Source: Actinomadura macrotermitis
GTDB lineage: Bacteria; Actinomycetota; Actinomycetes; Streptosporangiales; Streptosporangiaceae
DNA: 64,000 nt
Direction: 5' to 3'
Assembly: GCF_009604375.1 (NCBI RefSeq)
Contig: NZ_WEGH01000007.1
Location: forward strand, 124,001 to 188,000
Shown: positions 32,101 through 39,065 of the stretch, piece by piece
Layout of the letters: each line of letters begins with the position of its first letter
Numbering within the stretch: position 1 is the first letter of the stretch
Translations under genes and position numbers: made by a program
Notes under the pieces: model-generated
Databases searched by the model: none
The model's input: the letters and a program-made list of their open reading frames with translations, nothing else
Told to the model about the DNA's origin: nothing

Positions 32101-35100
32101 CGGCACCGGCACCGCGCTGGGCGACCCGATCGAGGCCCAGGCGCTGCTGGCGACCTACGGGCAGGACCGCGAGCAGCCGCTGTGGCTGGGCTCGGTGAAG
32201 TCCAACATCGGGCACACCCAGGCCGCCGCCGGGGCCGCCGCGGTCATCAAGATGGTGCTGGCGATGCGCCACGGCATGCTGCCGAAGACCCTGCACGTCG
32301 ACGCGCCGAGCCCGCAGGTCGACTGGTCGGCGGGGAAGGTGGGCCTGCTGACCGAGGCCCGGGAGTGGCCGGCGAACGGACGTCCGCGACGCGCCGGGAT
32401 CTCCGCCTTCGGCATCAGCGGCACCAACGCCCACGTCATCATCGAGGAGCCGCCGCCCGCCGAGGAGGCCGGTCCGCGCACTCCGCCCCCGGCGATCCCC
32501 TGGATCGTCTCGGCCCGCGACCCCGAGGCGCTGGAGGAGCAGCTGAGCCGCCTCGCCGCGGCCGTCACCGCCGATCCCGGCCTCGACCCCCTGGACGTCG
32601 CCCGCTCGCTGGCGACCGGCCGCACCGCCATGGCCCACCGCGCCGTCGCCGTCGGCGGAGAACGCGACGAGCTGCTCCAGGCCCTCACCGGGACCGGGGC
32701 CGTGACCGGCACGGCCCGCCAGGGAAGGCTCGCGTTCCTGTTCACCGGCCAAGGCGCCCAGCGTCCCGGCATGGCGCGGGACCTGCACGCCGCCTTCCCG
32801 GCGTTCGCGGCCGCCTTCGACGCCGCGTGCGACGCCCTGGACGCCCACCTCGACCGGCCGGTCAAGGAGGCCGCCTGGACCGCGGACGCGGCGGAGCTGA
32901 ACCAGACGGTCCACGCCCAGGCGTCCCTGTTCGCGTTCGAGGTGGCGCTGTTCCGGCTGCTGGAGTCCTGGAGCGTCCGCCCCCATCTCCTGGCCGGGCA
33001 CTCCGTCGGGGAGATCGCGGCGGCGCACGCGGCCGGGGTGTTCTCCCTCGCCGACGCCGCCCGGCTCGTCGCGGCGCGCGGCCGCCTCATGCAGGCGCTC
33101 CCGCCGGGCGGCGCGATGATCGCCGTGCAGGCCGCCGAGGACGAGGCCCTCCCGTTCCTGGGCCCCGAGGCGGGCATCGCCGCGATCAACGCTCCCGGAT
33201 CGCTCGTGCTGTCCGGGGCCGAGGACGCCGTCACCGCGATCGCTGGCCACTTCGCCGACCTGGGCCGGCGCACGAGCCGGCTGAAGGTCTCGCACGCCTT
33301 CCACTCGCCGCTGATGGAACCGATGCTCGCCGACTTCCGCGCCGTGGCCGCGGACCTCGCCTACACCGAACCCGCTGTTCGGGTCGTGTCGGGCCTGACC
33401 GGCGGCGACGCCGACCTGACCGATCCGGAGCACTGGGTGCGGCACGTGCGCGAACCCGTCCGGTTCGCCGACGCCGTCGCGACGCTGGAGACCGAGGGCG
33501 CGACGACGTTCGTGGAACTCGGCCCGGACGGCGTCCTGAGCGCGATGGGCACCGAGTGCGCACCCGACGCCCGGTTCGTCGCGCTCCAGCGGCGCGACCG
33601 GGACGAGGTCCGCCAGCTGGTGACCGGCCTCGCCCAGGCCTACGCGGGCGGGGCGACCGTGGACTGGGAGCGGTTCTTCGCCGGGCGGGGCGGCGTCCGG
33701 GTGGAACTGCCGACCTACGCCTTCCAGCGGCGCCGCTACTGGCGGTCCGGCGCGGGGGCCGGCCCCGGCGACCTCGGCTCGGCCGGCCTGCGCTCGGCCG
33801 AACACCCGCTGCTCGGCGCGGTCGTCGCCGTGCCCGGCTCCGATGGCGTCCTGCTGACCGGCCGGCTGTCGGTCGACACCCAGCCGTGGCTGGCCGACCA
33901 CGACGTGCTCGGCACGGTCCTGCTCCCCGGCACCGGCCTGGTCGAGCTGGCGCTGCGGGCCGGCGCCGAGACCGGCTGCCCGGGCCTGGCCGAACTCGTC
34001 CTGGAAGCGCCCCTCACCCTGCCCGCGCGCGGCGGGACCGCCGTCCGGATGGTGGTCGAGGGCCCCGACGGGTCCGGCGGCCGCCGCTTCGAGGTGTTCT
34101 CCCGCGCCGACGGGGCCGACGACCTGCCGTGGCTGCGCAACGCCACCGGCCTGCTCGTGCCCGGCCCCGCGGCGGCGCCGCCCGACCTGGCGGTGTGGCC
34201 GCCCGAAGGCGCGGTCCCCGTCGGGATCGACGGCGCCTACGAACGGCTCAAGGACCGCGGCTACGCCTACGGTCCGATGTTCCAGGGCCTCAAGGCGGCC
34301 TGGCGGCGGGGCGACGAACTGTTCACGGAGGTCGCCCTGCCCGACCGGGCCGAGGCCGGCCGGTTCGGCCTGCATCCCGCGCTGCTCGACACCGCCATGC
34401 ACGCCGGCCTGATGGAGGGCGGCGACACCACCGAGCTGCCGTTCGAGTGGAACGGGGTCCACCTGCACACCGCGGGCGCGGCGGCGCTCCGGGTCCGGAT
34501 CGCGACCGGCGCGGACGGCGCCACGAGCGTGGAGGCCGCCGACGAGACCGGACGGCCGGTGCTGTCGGTGGAGGCGCTGGTCTCGCGGCCGGTGTCGGCC
34601 GACCAGCTCGGCGGCGGTGGCCATCGCGAGTCGCTGTTCCGGGTCGCCTGGGCGCCCGTGCCTTCCGGCGCGGCCGAGCCCGAGGAGGCCGACGGCGTGT
34701 TCGTCTGCACGGAGGACTCCGGCGGCTTGCCCGGCGCCGCCTACACCGTGGCCGAACGGACCCTCGCGGCCGTCCAGGCGCATCTTTCCGCCGAGACGAC
34801 GGGCCGGCTGGTCGTGGTCGTCCGGCCCGGCGAACCGGCCCACGCCCCGGCGCGCGGCCTGGTCCGGGCGGCCGAGGCCGAGAATCCCGGCCGGTTCCTG
34901 CTGCTGGAGACCGACGGCGATCCCGCCGCGGCCGTCCCGGTGGCGCTGGCCGCGGGCGAGCCCGAGGTGGCCGTCCGGGCGGATGCGGCCTTCGCGCCGC
35001 GCCTGGCGCGGATCGCCGCCGCCGAGACGACGGCGCGTCCGGCCTGGGATCCGGCCGGGACGGTGCTGGTCACCGGCGGCACCAGCGGCCTGGGCGCCCT

Positions 35101-36370
35101 CATGGCCCGCCATCTGGCCGCCGAACACGGCGCCCGGAACCTGCTGCTGACCAGCCGCCGCGGCCCGGCCGCGCCGGGCGTGCCCGAACTGGTCGCCGGG
35201 CTGTCCGAGCTGGGCGCGGCCGCCGAGGTCGTGGCCTGCGACGTCGCCGACCGGGACGCGCTCGCCGCCGTCCTCGACGCGATCCCCGCCGACCGGCGGC
35301 TCACCGGCGTGGTGCACGCCGCGGGCGTCGCGGACACCGGGCTCGTCGAGGCGCTGCGTCCCGAGGACCTGACCGCCGTCCTCACCCCCAAGGTGGCCGG
35401 GGCCTGGCATCTGCACGAGCTGACCCGCGACCTGGACCTGACGGCGTTCGTGCTGATCTCCTCCGCGGGCGGGCTGGTGCTCGCCGCCGGGCAGGGCGGC
35501 TACGCCGCCGCGAACCTCTTCCTCGACACCCTCGCCGAGACCCGGCGGGCCGCGGGACTGCCGGGCACCGCCCTGGCCTACGGGCTCTGGGACGTCGCCA
35601 CCGGCCTCGGCGAAAGCACCGAGGCCGACCTGAAGCGCCTGGTCCGCCTCGGCTACCCGCCGCTGCCCGCCGCGGAGGGCCTGGCCCTGTTCGACGCCGC
35701 CTTGGCCGTGGACGAGGCACTGGTCGTGCCGATCCGGCTGGACCTGCCGACGCTCCGCTCCCGCGCCGCCGAACTGCCGGCGCTGCTACGCGGCCTGGTC
35801 AGGGCCCCGGCCCGGCGGACCGCCGGCCAGGACGGCTCGGCGGCGCTGCGGAGCCGGCTGGCCGGGCTCGCCGACGCCGCCGAACGCGAACGGGTCGTGC
35901 TGGACCTGGTCCGCACGCACGTCGCCGCGGTCCTCGGCCACGAGGGGACGGGAGCGGTGGCGCGCGACCGCGCGTTCCAGGACCTCGGATTCGACTCCCT
36001 CACCGCCGTCGAGCTGCGCAACGGCCTGCGGGCCGCGACCGGGCTGCGGCTTCCGGCGACGCTGGTGTTCGACCATCCCACCCCGGACGCCATCACGGCC
36101 CTGCTGCTGGCGGAACTGGCACCGGACGCGGCGCCGGCGCAGGCACCGCTGGACGCCGGCCTGGCCCGGCTGGAGTCCCTGCTGGAGTCGGCCGCACCGG
36201 ACGAGGCGGAGATCGACCGGATCGCGTCCCGGCTGAGGGCGCTCACCGCGCGCTGGCTCGGCGCCCACCGCCCCGAGGAAGCCGAGGACACCGGCGCCGA
36301 CCTCGCCGAGGCCAGCGCCGGAGACCTGTTCGACATCCTCGATCAGGAGCTGGAGACCCCGACGTTCTGA
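26165..36370 (+). CDS. Modular type I PKS, two KS-AT-DH-KR-ACP modules
   Basis: 3401 residues. N-terminal coiled-coil docking helix (1-33), two full modules, and a C-terminal docking region (about 3330-3401) with an amphipathic acidic end, so it is an internal synthase receiving from one PKS and passing to another. Both ATs have HAFH (malonyl-CoA). Both DHs are intact. The first KR is B-type (LDD), whereas the second lacks the motif. No ER. The start at 26165 is 8 bp after the hydrolase stop; GGAAGG at 26147-26152 is a rather distant ribosome site. The gene ends 16 bp from the converging adenylation gene. The C-terminal DLFDILDQELE-like end resembles class 1a docking tails, and its likely partner is a coiled-coil N-terminus such as that of the 14140 gene or an unseen upstream PKS. 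Confidence 0.97.
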   Translation: MDTSVEKVVEALRNSLVENERLRQRNTRLAAAASAPIAIVGMACRYPGGAATPERLWELVAGGVDATSAFPADRGWDLEGLYDPEPGKPGKSYVRRGAFLHDAADFDPELFGISPREALAMDPQQRVLLEISWEALERAGIDPLALRGSRTGVFAGAMYHDYGITSSDGSLVSGRVAYTLGLEGPAVTVDTACSSSLVALHWAVQALRSGDCALALAGGVSVMATPDTYVEFSEQRGLSPDGRCRSFAAAADGTGWGEGAGMLLLQRLSDAERDGRPILAVVSGSAVNQDGASNGLTAPNGPSQRRVIRQALANARLAPADVDVVEGHGTGTALGDPIEAQALLATYGQDRERPLWLGSIKSNLGHTQAAAGVAGIIKMVEAMRHGVLPKTLHVDAPTPQVDWTAGEIRLLTEAREWPDKGAPRRAAVSSFGVSGTNAHVIIEQPPEPAPPAAGADPGGPVLWPVAGKTAEALAAQAAALHAHLAERPELRPSDVGLSLATGRAALDHRAAVIGSGRDELLAGLAALAEGASRAGLVRGRVRPGVGLTAFLFSGQGSQRVGMGRELHETFPVFAEAFDAVCAELDGLPGRPLREVVWGDAEALNQTVHAQAGLFAFEVALYRLVESWGIRPDFVAGHSIGEIAAAHVAGVFSLADAARLVAARGRLMQALPSGGAMVAVQASEAEVLPLLTGEAGIAAVNGPDAVVVSGADAAVTAIAEHFTGEGRRTTRLKVSHAFHSPLMEPMLAEFGKTAESLAYSAPSVPIVSNVTGGAADVTDPGYWVRHVREAVRFADGIGHLEREGVTTFLELGPDGVLTGLARRVLRAETAAAVPALRKDRSEPAALLEAVGLLHAGGVRPDWPALYAGRDARRVDLPTYAFQRQRYWRTRRSASADVAAAGLAAADHPLLGALVSLPDDDGVVLTGLLSLDDQPWLADHSVLGAVLLPGTAFVELALRAGEEVGCGRVEELTLRAPLVLPDHGGVKLRVVVGAADGAGRRPVGVVSHAGGAWIQHAEGTLAESVPAPAPGPAAWPPPGARPLDLDGLYERLAGTGLAYGPLFQGLRAAWHDGGDVLAEVALPEPGHRFGLHPALLDAALHAADAARPAGDGPPLVPFTWAGVSLWAVGADELRVRIRGLDGGSLSLDLADAAGVPVAAVESLGLLPLSAGPPAAGTDALFRVEWKPAPAPAAASEQAEPAVFRCPPGTGDVLADVRASAEAVLRAVQEHLAGEDSGRLAVVHHGGLAHAAVRGLVRAAEGESPGRFLLVETDPGADPAEAVRAALATGEPEAAVRAGTVTVPRLAPVRIPDEPPAPWSGDGTVLITGGTGALGALLAHHLVTGHGVRDLVLTGRRGIDAPGAAELAGRLRALGARVSVPACDAADRAALAAVIAAIPAERPLSAVVHAAGVLDDGVVGALTPDRLGAVLRPKADAAWHLHELTEHLDLRAFVLFSSVAGVVDAPGQANYAAANAWLDELARHRRDRGLPARSLAWGPWADGMAGTLSEVERRRLARTGMVPLATAEGLALFDAAAAVEEPALVPVRLDRAALRASAEPPAMLRGLVPARTRRVAGTGSAELRRRLAALDPADRVAALIEVVRAQAAAVLQHDDADAIDPDRAFRDLGFDSLTAIELRDRLARTTGLRLPATLVFDHPSPAVLARRLVAELSGGGRDGATDIVAAADDDPIVIVGMACRLPGGVASPDDLWRLVAEGGDGIAGFPADRGWDTERIYDPEPGVPGRTYVRDGGFLYDAARFDAAFFGISPREAHDMDPQQRLLLEAGWEALERAGIDPATLKGSPTGVFAGVMYHDYPGDNSGSVVSGRVAYTLGLEGPAVTIDTACSSSLVALHLAAQSLRSGECTLALAGGVTVMATPDSFIEFSRQRGLAPDGRAKAFAAAADGTSWGEGVGVLLLERLSDARRAGHPVLAVVRGSATNQDGASNGLTAPNGPSQRRLIRRALALSGLSASDVDAVEAHGTGTALGDPIEAQALLATYGQDREQPLWLGSVKSNIGHTQAAAGAAAVIKMVLAMRHGMLPKTLHVDAPSPQVDWSAGKVGLLTEAREWPANGRPRRAGISAFGISGTNAHVIIEEPPPAEEAGPRTPPPAIPWIVSARDPEALEEQLSRLAAAVTADPGLDPLDVARSLATGRTAMAHRAVAVGGERDELLQALTGTGAVTGTARQGRLAFLFTGQGAQRPGMARDLHAAFPAFAAAFDAACDALDAHLDRPVKEAAWTADAAELNQTVHAQASLFAFEVALFRLLESWSVRPHLLAGHSVGEIAAAHAAGVFSLADAARLVAARGRLMQALPPGGAMIAVQAAEDEALPFLGPEAGIAAINAPGSLVLSGAEDAVTAIAGHFADLGRRTSRLKVSHAFHSPLMEPMLADFRAVAADLAYTEPAVRVVSGLTGGDADLTDPEHWVRHVREPVRFADAVATLETEGATTFVELGPDGVLSAMGTECAPDARFVALQRRDRDEVRQLVTGLAQAYAGGATVDWERFFAGRGGVRVELPTYAFQRRRYWRSGAGAGPGDLGSAGLRSAEHPLLGAVVAVPGSDGVLLTGRLSVDTQPWLADHDVLGTVLLPGTGLVELALRAGAETGCPGLAELVLEAPLTLPARGGTAVRMVVEGPDGSGGRRFEVFSRADGADDLPWLRNATGLLVPGPAAAPPDLAVWPPEGAVPVGIDGAYERLKDRGYAYGPMFQGLKAAWRRGDELFTEVALPDRAEAGRFGLHPALLDTAMHAGLMEGGDTTELPFEWNGVHLHTAGAAALRVRIATGADGATSVEAADETGRPVLSVEALVSRPVSADQLGGGGHRESLFRVAWAPVPSGAAEPEEADGVFVCTEDSGGLPGAAYTVAERTLAAVQAHLSAETTGRLVVVVRPGEPAHAPARGLVRAAEAENPGRFLLLETDGDPAAAVPVALAAGEPEVAVRADAAFAPRLARIAAAETTARPAWDPAGTVLVTGGTSGLGALMARHLAAEHGARNLLLTSRRGPAAPGVPELVAGLSELGAAAEVVACDVADRDALAAVLDAIPADRRLTGVVHAAGVADTGLVEALRPEDLTAVLTPKVAGAWHLHELTRDLDLTAFVLISSAGGLVLAAGQGGYAAANLFLDTLAETRRAAGLPGTALAYGLWDVATGLGESTEADLKRLVRLGYPPLPAAEGLALFDAALAVDEALVVPIRLDLPTLRSRAAELPALLRGLVRAPARRTAGQDGSAALRSRLAGLADAAERERVVLDLVRTHVAAVLGHEGTGAVARDRAFQDLGFDSLTAVELRNGLRAATGLRLPATLVFDHPTPDAITALLLAELAPDAAPAQAPLDAGLARLESLLESAAPDEAEIDRIASRLRALTARWLGAHRPEEAEDTGADLAEASAGDLFDILDQELETPTF
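26266..31190 (+). other. PKS module: KS-AT-DH-KR-ACP, malonyl
   Basis: Residues counted from 26165. KS Cys193 (DTACSSS), short YHDY loop. AT Ser638 (GHSIGE), HAFH from 735 (malonyl-CoA). DH His938 in HxxxGxxxxP and Asp1095. KR: TGGTGALG near 1325, LDD at 1411, Tyr1468. ACP Ser1629 (GFDSL). Predicted to form a double bond. Confidence 0.93.
27824..27999 (+). repeat. 176-bp perfect repeat in AT domain, copy 2
   Basis: Second copy of 15799-15974. The sequence just after it (28000-28235) stays very similar and is unusually rich in T-ending codons compared with the rest of this gene, which suggests that this tract came from elsewhere. Confidence 0.95.
31220..36140 (+). other. PKS module: KS-AT-DH-KR(non-LDD)-ACP, malonyl
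   Basis: Residues counted from 26165. KS Cys1844, shortest YHDY loop of the window. AT Ser2280 (GHSVGE), HAFH from 2377 (malonyl-CoA). DH His2579 and Asp2742 intact. KR keeps the nucleotide motif TGGTSGLG (2970) and Tyr3113, but where the others read GVLDDG it reads GVADTG (around 3055), and there is no Trp before the Tyr. It is therefore not a standard B-type KR and not a clear A-type. ACP Ser3278 (GFDSL). Confidence 0.9.
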
Positions 36371-36386
36371 TCGCCCTGCGGGGCCG

Positions 36387-37886
36387 TCAGTCCTGTGCCT
36401 CGGCCCACTTCGCGAGAAGGGGGCGGTCGACCTTGCCGTTGGAGTTCAGGGGGAACTCCGCCAGATGCCGGAAGTCCTTGGGGATCATTCCGGCGGGCAG
36501 GACCTCGCGGAGCCGCCGCGCCAGACCGGCGGGCGGGACGCGGGTCCCGGTGTAGAAGACGACGAGCTCAAGGCCGTCCCGGGCGGGCCGGGTGGTGGTC
36601 ACCGCGGCCTGGACGCCGTCGAACCCGCGCACCGCGTGGTCGATCTCGGCCAGCTCGACCCGCCAGCCCTGCACCTGCACCTGGGAGTCGAGGCGGCCGA
36701 GATAGGCCAGCTCGCCGCCGGGCAGCAGCCGCACCCGGTCGCCAGTGCGGTACCAGAGCCGGCCGTCCCGCTCCAGGAACCGGCCGCGGTCGTCCTCGGG
36801 GTTCAGGTAGCCGGCCGTCATCTGCTCCCCGGCGATGCACAGCTCGCCCTCGGTCTCGGCGGACGCGCCGTCGTCGGCGCGCAGCAGCATCGCGTGCCCG
36901 GGGTGCAGCCCGCCGATCGGGACGACGCCGTTCACCGCCAGCCCGGGCGACCGCGCCGACCAGCGGTGCCGGGTGACCGTGATGGTCAGCTCGGTCGGCC
37001 CGTACAGGTTCTCCACCGCCGAGTTCGGCGCGGCCTCCTGCCAGGCGGCGGCGTCGGAGCACAGCAGGGCCTCGCCGGCGAAGAAGCTCCAGCGCAGCGA
37101 CGGCAGCGAGCCGGGCGCGAGGCCGCCCATCCGGCGGACCAGGCCGATGCCGCTCGGCACCGAGAACCACACGGTCATGCGGCGTTCGGCGAGGAAGGCG
37201 GGCAGGTCCAGGTAGGCGCGGGCGGGCACGGCGTGGGCGCTGCCGCCCACGCCCCACGGGCAGAACAGCTCGAACATGGCGCAGTCGAAGTTCAGCTCGA
37301 CCGACTGGGAGAACACGTCCTCGGGACCGAAGTCGTAGCGCCGGTCCATGAGGTCGAAGTAGTGGGCGGTGCTGCCATGGGTGATCGGCACGCCTTTGGG
37401 GCGGCCGGTGGAGCCGGAGGTGAACAGCATGTAGGCGACGTCCGACGGCTTGGCCGGCAGCGGCGCGTCCAGCGCCGGCCCCGCCGCGGGCGCGGCCAGG
37501 TCGAGGACCGGCAGGTCGAGACCGGTCTCCGCGAGGGCGGCCCGGCCGGCGCCGTCGGCCAGCACCGCCCCCACCTGGGCGTCGTCCAGCATGCGGCGGG
37601 TGCGGAGCGCGGGGAACTTCGGGTGCAGCGGCACGGCGGTGGCGCCCGCGTACAGGGCGGCCAGCACCGCGACGTAAGCTTCGACGCTCTTGTCCGCCAG
37701 GATCCCGACCGCGCCCGGCGGCCCGGCGGGGGCGGAGGTTAGCGCGCCCGCCCAGCGCAGCGCCCGCTCGTGGGCGGCCTCATAGGTGATCGACCGGTCG
37801 CCGGCCCTGACGGCCTCCCCGGCGGGGGAGATGGCGAGGCCCCGCAGGAACCTCTCGTGCAGCGCTCGGCCCGAGGGCTCGGACAT
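36387..37886 (-). CDS. Stand-alone amino-acid adenylation enzyme (VinM-like role)
   Basis: 499 residues, a single A domain with no carrier or condensation domain. It activates an amino acid as the adenylate and loads it onto a carrier-bound partner. Motifs: A3 P-loop FTSGSTGRPKG at 155-165, Asp201 in the A4 segment that binds the substrate amino group, A5 YGPTE ending at Glu299, A7 YRTGD at 379-383, A10 NSNGKVDRP with Lys485. In vicenistatin-type clusters one such enzyme (VinN) activates the beta-amino acid and another (VinM) adds the protecting alpha-amino acid. The canonical Asp201 context and the pairing with an acyltransferase favour the second role, but VinN-like activity is possible. 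A strong ribosome site, GGAGGGG (37891-37897), precedes the ATG. It is the second gene of a minus-strand pair, 40 bp after the acyltransferase gene. Confidence 0.88.
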   Translation of the reverse strand: MSEPSGRALHERFLRGLAISPAGEAVRAGDRSITYEAAHERALRWAGALTSAPAGPPGAVGILADKSVEAYVAVLAALYAGATAVPLHPKFPALRTRRMLDDAQVGAVLADGAGRAALAETGLDLPVLDLAAPAAGPALDAPLPAKPSDVAYMLFTSGSTGRPKGVPITHGSTAHYFDLMDRRYDFGPEDVFSQSVELNFDCAMFELFCPWGVGGSAHAVPARAYLDLPAFLAERRMTVWFSVPSGIGLVRRMGGLAPGSLPSLRWSFFAGEALLCSDAAAWQEAAPNSAVENLYGPTELTITVTRHRWSARSPGLAVNGVVPIGGLHPGHAMLLRADDGASAETEGELCIAGEQMTAGYLNPEDDRGRFLERDGRLWYRTGDRVRLLPGGELAYLGRLDSQVQVQGWRVELAEIDHAVRGFDGVQAAVTTTRPARDGLELVVFYTGTRVPPAGLARRLREVLPAGMIPKDFRHLAEFPLNSNGKVDRPLLAKWAEAQD

Positions 37887-37926
37887 GGTTCCCCTCCACA
37901 GGGTGTGACGGCCGGCGCGGCCGGGG

Positions 37927-38868
37927 TCAGGCGGCGGCGGTCCGCCGGCGCGGGCGCATCGCGGTCTCGGGCCTGACGGCGACGATCTCGAAGTTCCCGG
38001 TCATGCAGGCGACCCGGCCCCACAGCGCGTCCTGGCCGACGACATGGACCCGTTCCACGCCGAGGCCGCGCAGCGTGGCGGTCACGGCGGGCCAGCGCAC
38101 CGTCCGGACGACCGCGTCGAGCAGCAGGGAGCGCACGCCGTCCGCGGTCCGCACCAGGGAGCCGTCGTGGTCGGAGACGATCGGGATCGCGGGATCGCGG
38201 AACCCGGCCCCGGCGGCGACCTCGGCGGCCAGTTCGTCCCGCAGGGCGGTGAAGGCCGCGGAGTGCATCGGCGGGCGCATCTCGTACAGGGGGAGGCCGC
38301 CGGCGGAGCGCAGCCGCGCCCGCAGCGGCTCCACGCTCTCCTGCCGCACCGACAGCATGTGGAAGTCGTGGTCGACGTGGCAGGCCACGTCGTGCCAGGC
38401 GCCCTCCGCGTCGAGTTCGGCGCGGATCTCCGCCAGCCGCTCCTCCGGCACCCGGGCGAAAGAGAGGGTGACCACGTCGGTGTGCTCGCGGGCGAAGTAG
38501 GCCTCGGTGCGGCGGCCCCACTCGGCGGTCATCCGCACGGCGTCGGCGAACGCCAGCGCCCCGGTGTGGACCGCGGCGGGGATGCCGCCGAAGCTCGCGC
38601 CGGCGCACACCTCGGGGGCGGCTCCCGACCACTCGGCCAGGGCCACGCAGTTGAGCAGGAAGGAGATGCGGGCCGCTTCGGAGAACGCGGCCTCGCTGCT
38701 CTGGTAGCGGTCGGTGAGGCAGTAGCCGAGGACGTCGTCGGCCTCGGCCGTCAGCCGCCGCGCCACCGGGTTGAGGAGCATGAACTTGGCCGCGTCCGCG
38801 AACCGCGCCGGGCCGATGCCGGGAAAGACGACGGCGCCGCGGGCACCGGTTCCGGTCTCGTGCTCCAT
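37927..38868 (-). CDS. Discrete acyltransferase for starter transfer (VinK-like role)
   Basis: 313 residues with the malonyltransferase-type fold but no PKS partners on the chain. Nucleophile Ser92 lies in GASFGG in place of the GHSxG of extender-loading ATs; His202 (RPPMHSAAF) is the likely general base. Loss of His before the Ser and of the Arg-based carboxylate site fits a non-malonyl substrate. In vicenistatin biosynthesis VinK moves a dipeptidyl starter from a free carrier protein to the loading ACP of the first PKS. The same job is inferred here because the divergent gene at 39066 starts with a lone ACP. The ATG at 38868 is chosen over in-frame ATGs at 38898 and 39003 because AAGGG (38878-38882) lies 9 nt upstream of it and the extra N-terminus would be basic and unlike this family. 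It is probably transcribed with the adenylation gene from the divergent promoter region. Confidence 0.87.
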   Translation of the reverse strand: MEHETGTGARGAVVFPGIGPARFADAAKFMLLNPVARRLTAEADDVLGYCLTDRYQSSEAAFSEAARISFLLNCVALAEWSGAAPEVCAGASFGGIPAAVHTGALAFADAVRMTAEWGRRTEAYFAREHTDVVTLSFARVPEERLAEIRAELDAEGAWHDVACHVDHDFHMLSVRQESVEPLRARLRSAGGLPLYEMRPPMHSAAFTALRDELAAEVAAGAGFRDPAIPIVSDHDGSLVRTADGVRSLLLDAVVRTVRWPAVTATLRGLGVERVHVVGQDALWGRVACMTGNFEIVAVRPETAMRPRRRTAAA

Positions 38869-39065
38869 ATTCCCCAACCCTTCATGACGAATTGGCATAT
38901 TTCGGCTATGCCGCCTGTGCAGTCTCGCGTTGGGGCGATTGCTAATGAAGCCCCTATAGCCCCCTAAGTTGCCGTAAGACCGGCTAGGGGTTCTTGTGGG
39001 CATTAATTAGGTCATGTTAGACAAACGCCATTCATTGGAATCTGCCGTGATTACGGGGTGCGTAA
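38869..39065. promoter_or_regulatory. Divergent promoter region between starter operon and first PKS
   Basis: This 197-bp gap is clearly more AT-rich than the genes. It holds three copies of a TAGGGG hexamer: two on the minus strand exactly 10 bp apart (CCCCTA at 38951 and 38961) and one on the plus strand (38985-38990). A plausible sigma70-type promoter for the 39066 gene is TTGTGG (38994-38999), an 18-bp spacer and TAGACA (39018-39023). GGGG at 39056-39059 is the ribosome site for that gene. The hexamers could be binding half-sites for a pathway regulator; this is inference. Confidence 0.5.

Noticed and set aside
38869..39003. Longer N-terminus for the discrete acyltransferase (starts at 38898 or 39003)
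   Set aside because: The extension is basic and unstructured, lies in the AT-rich promoter region and has no ribosome site.
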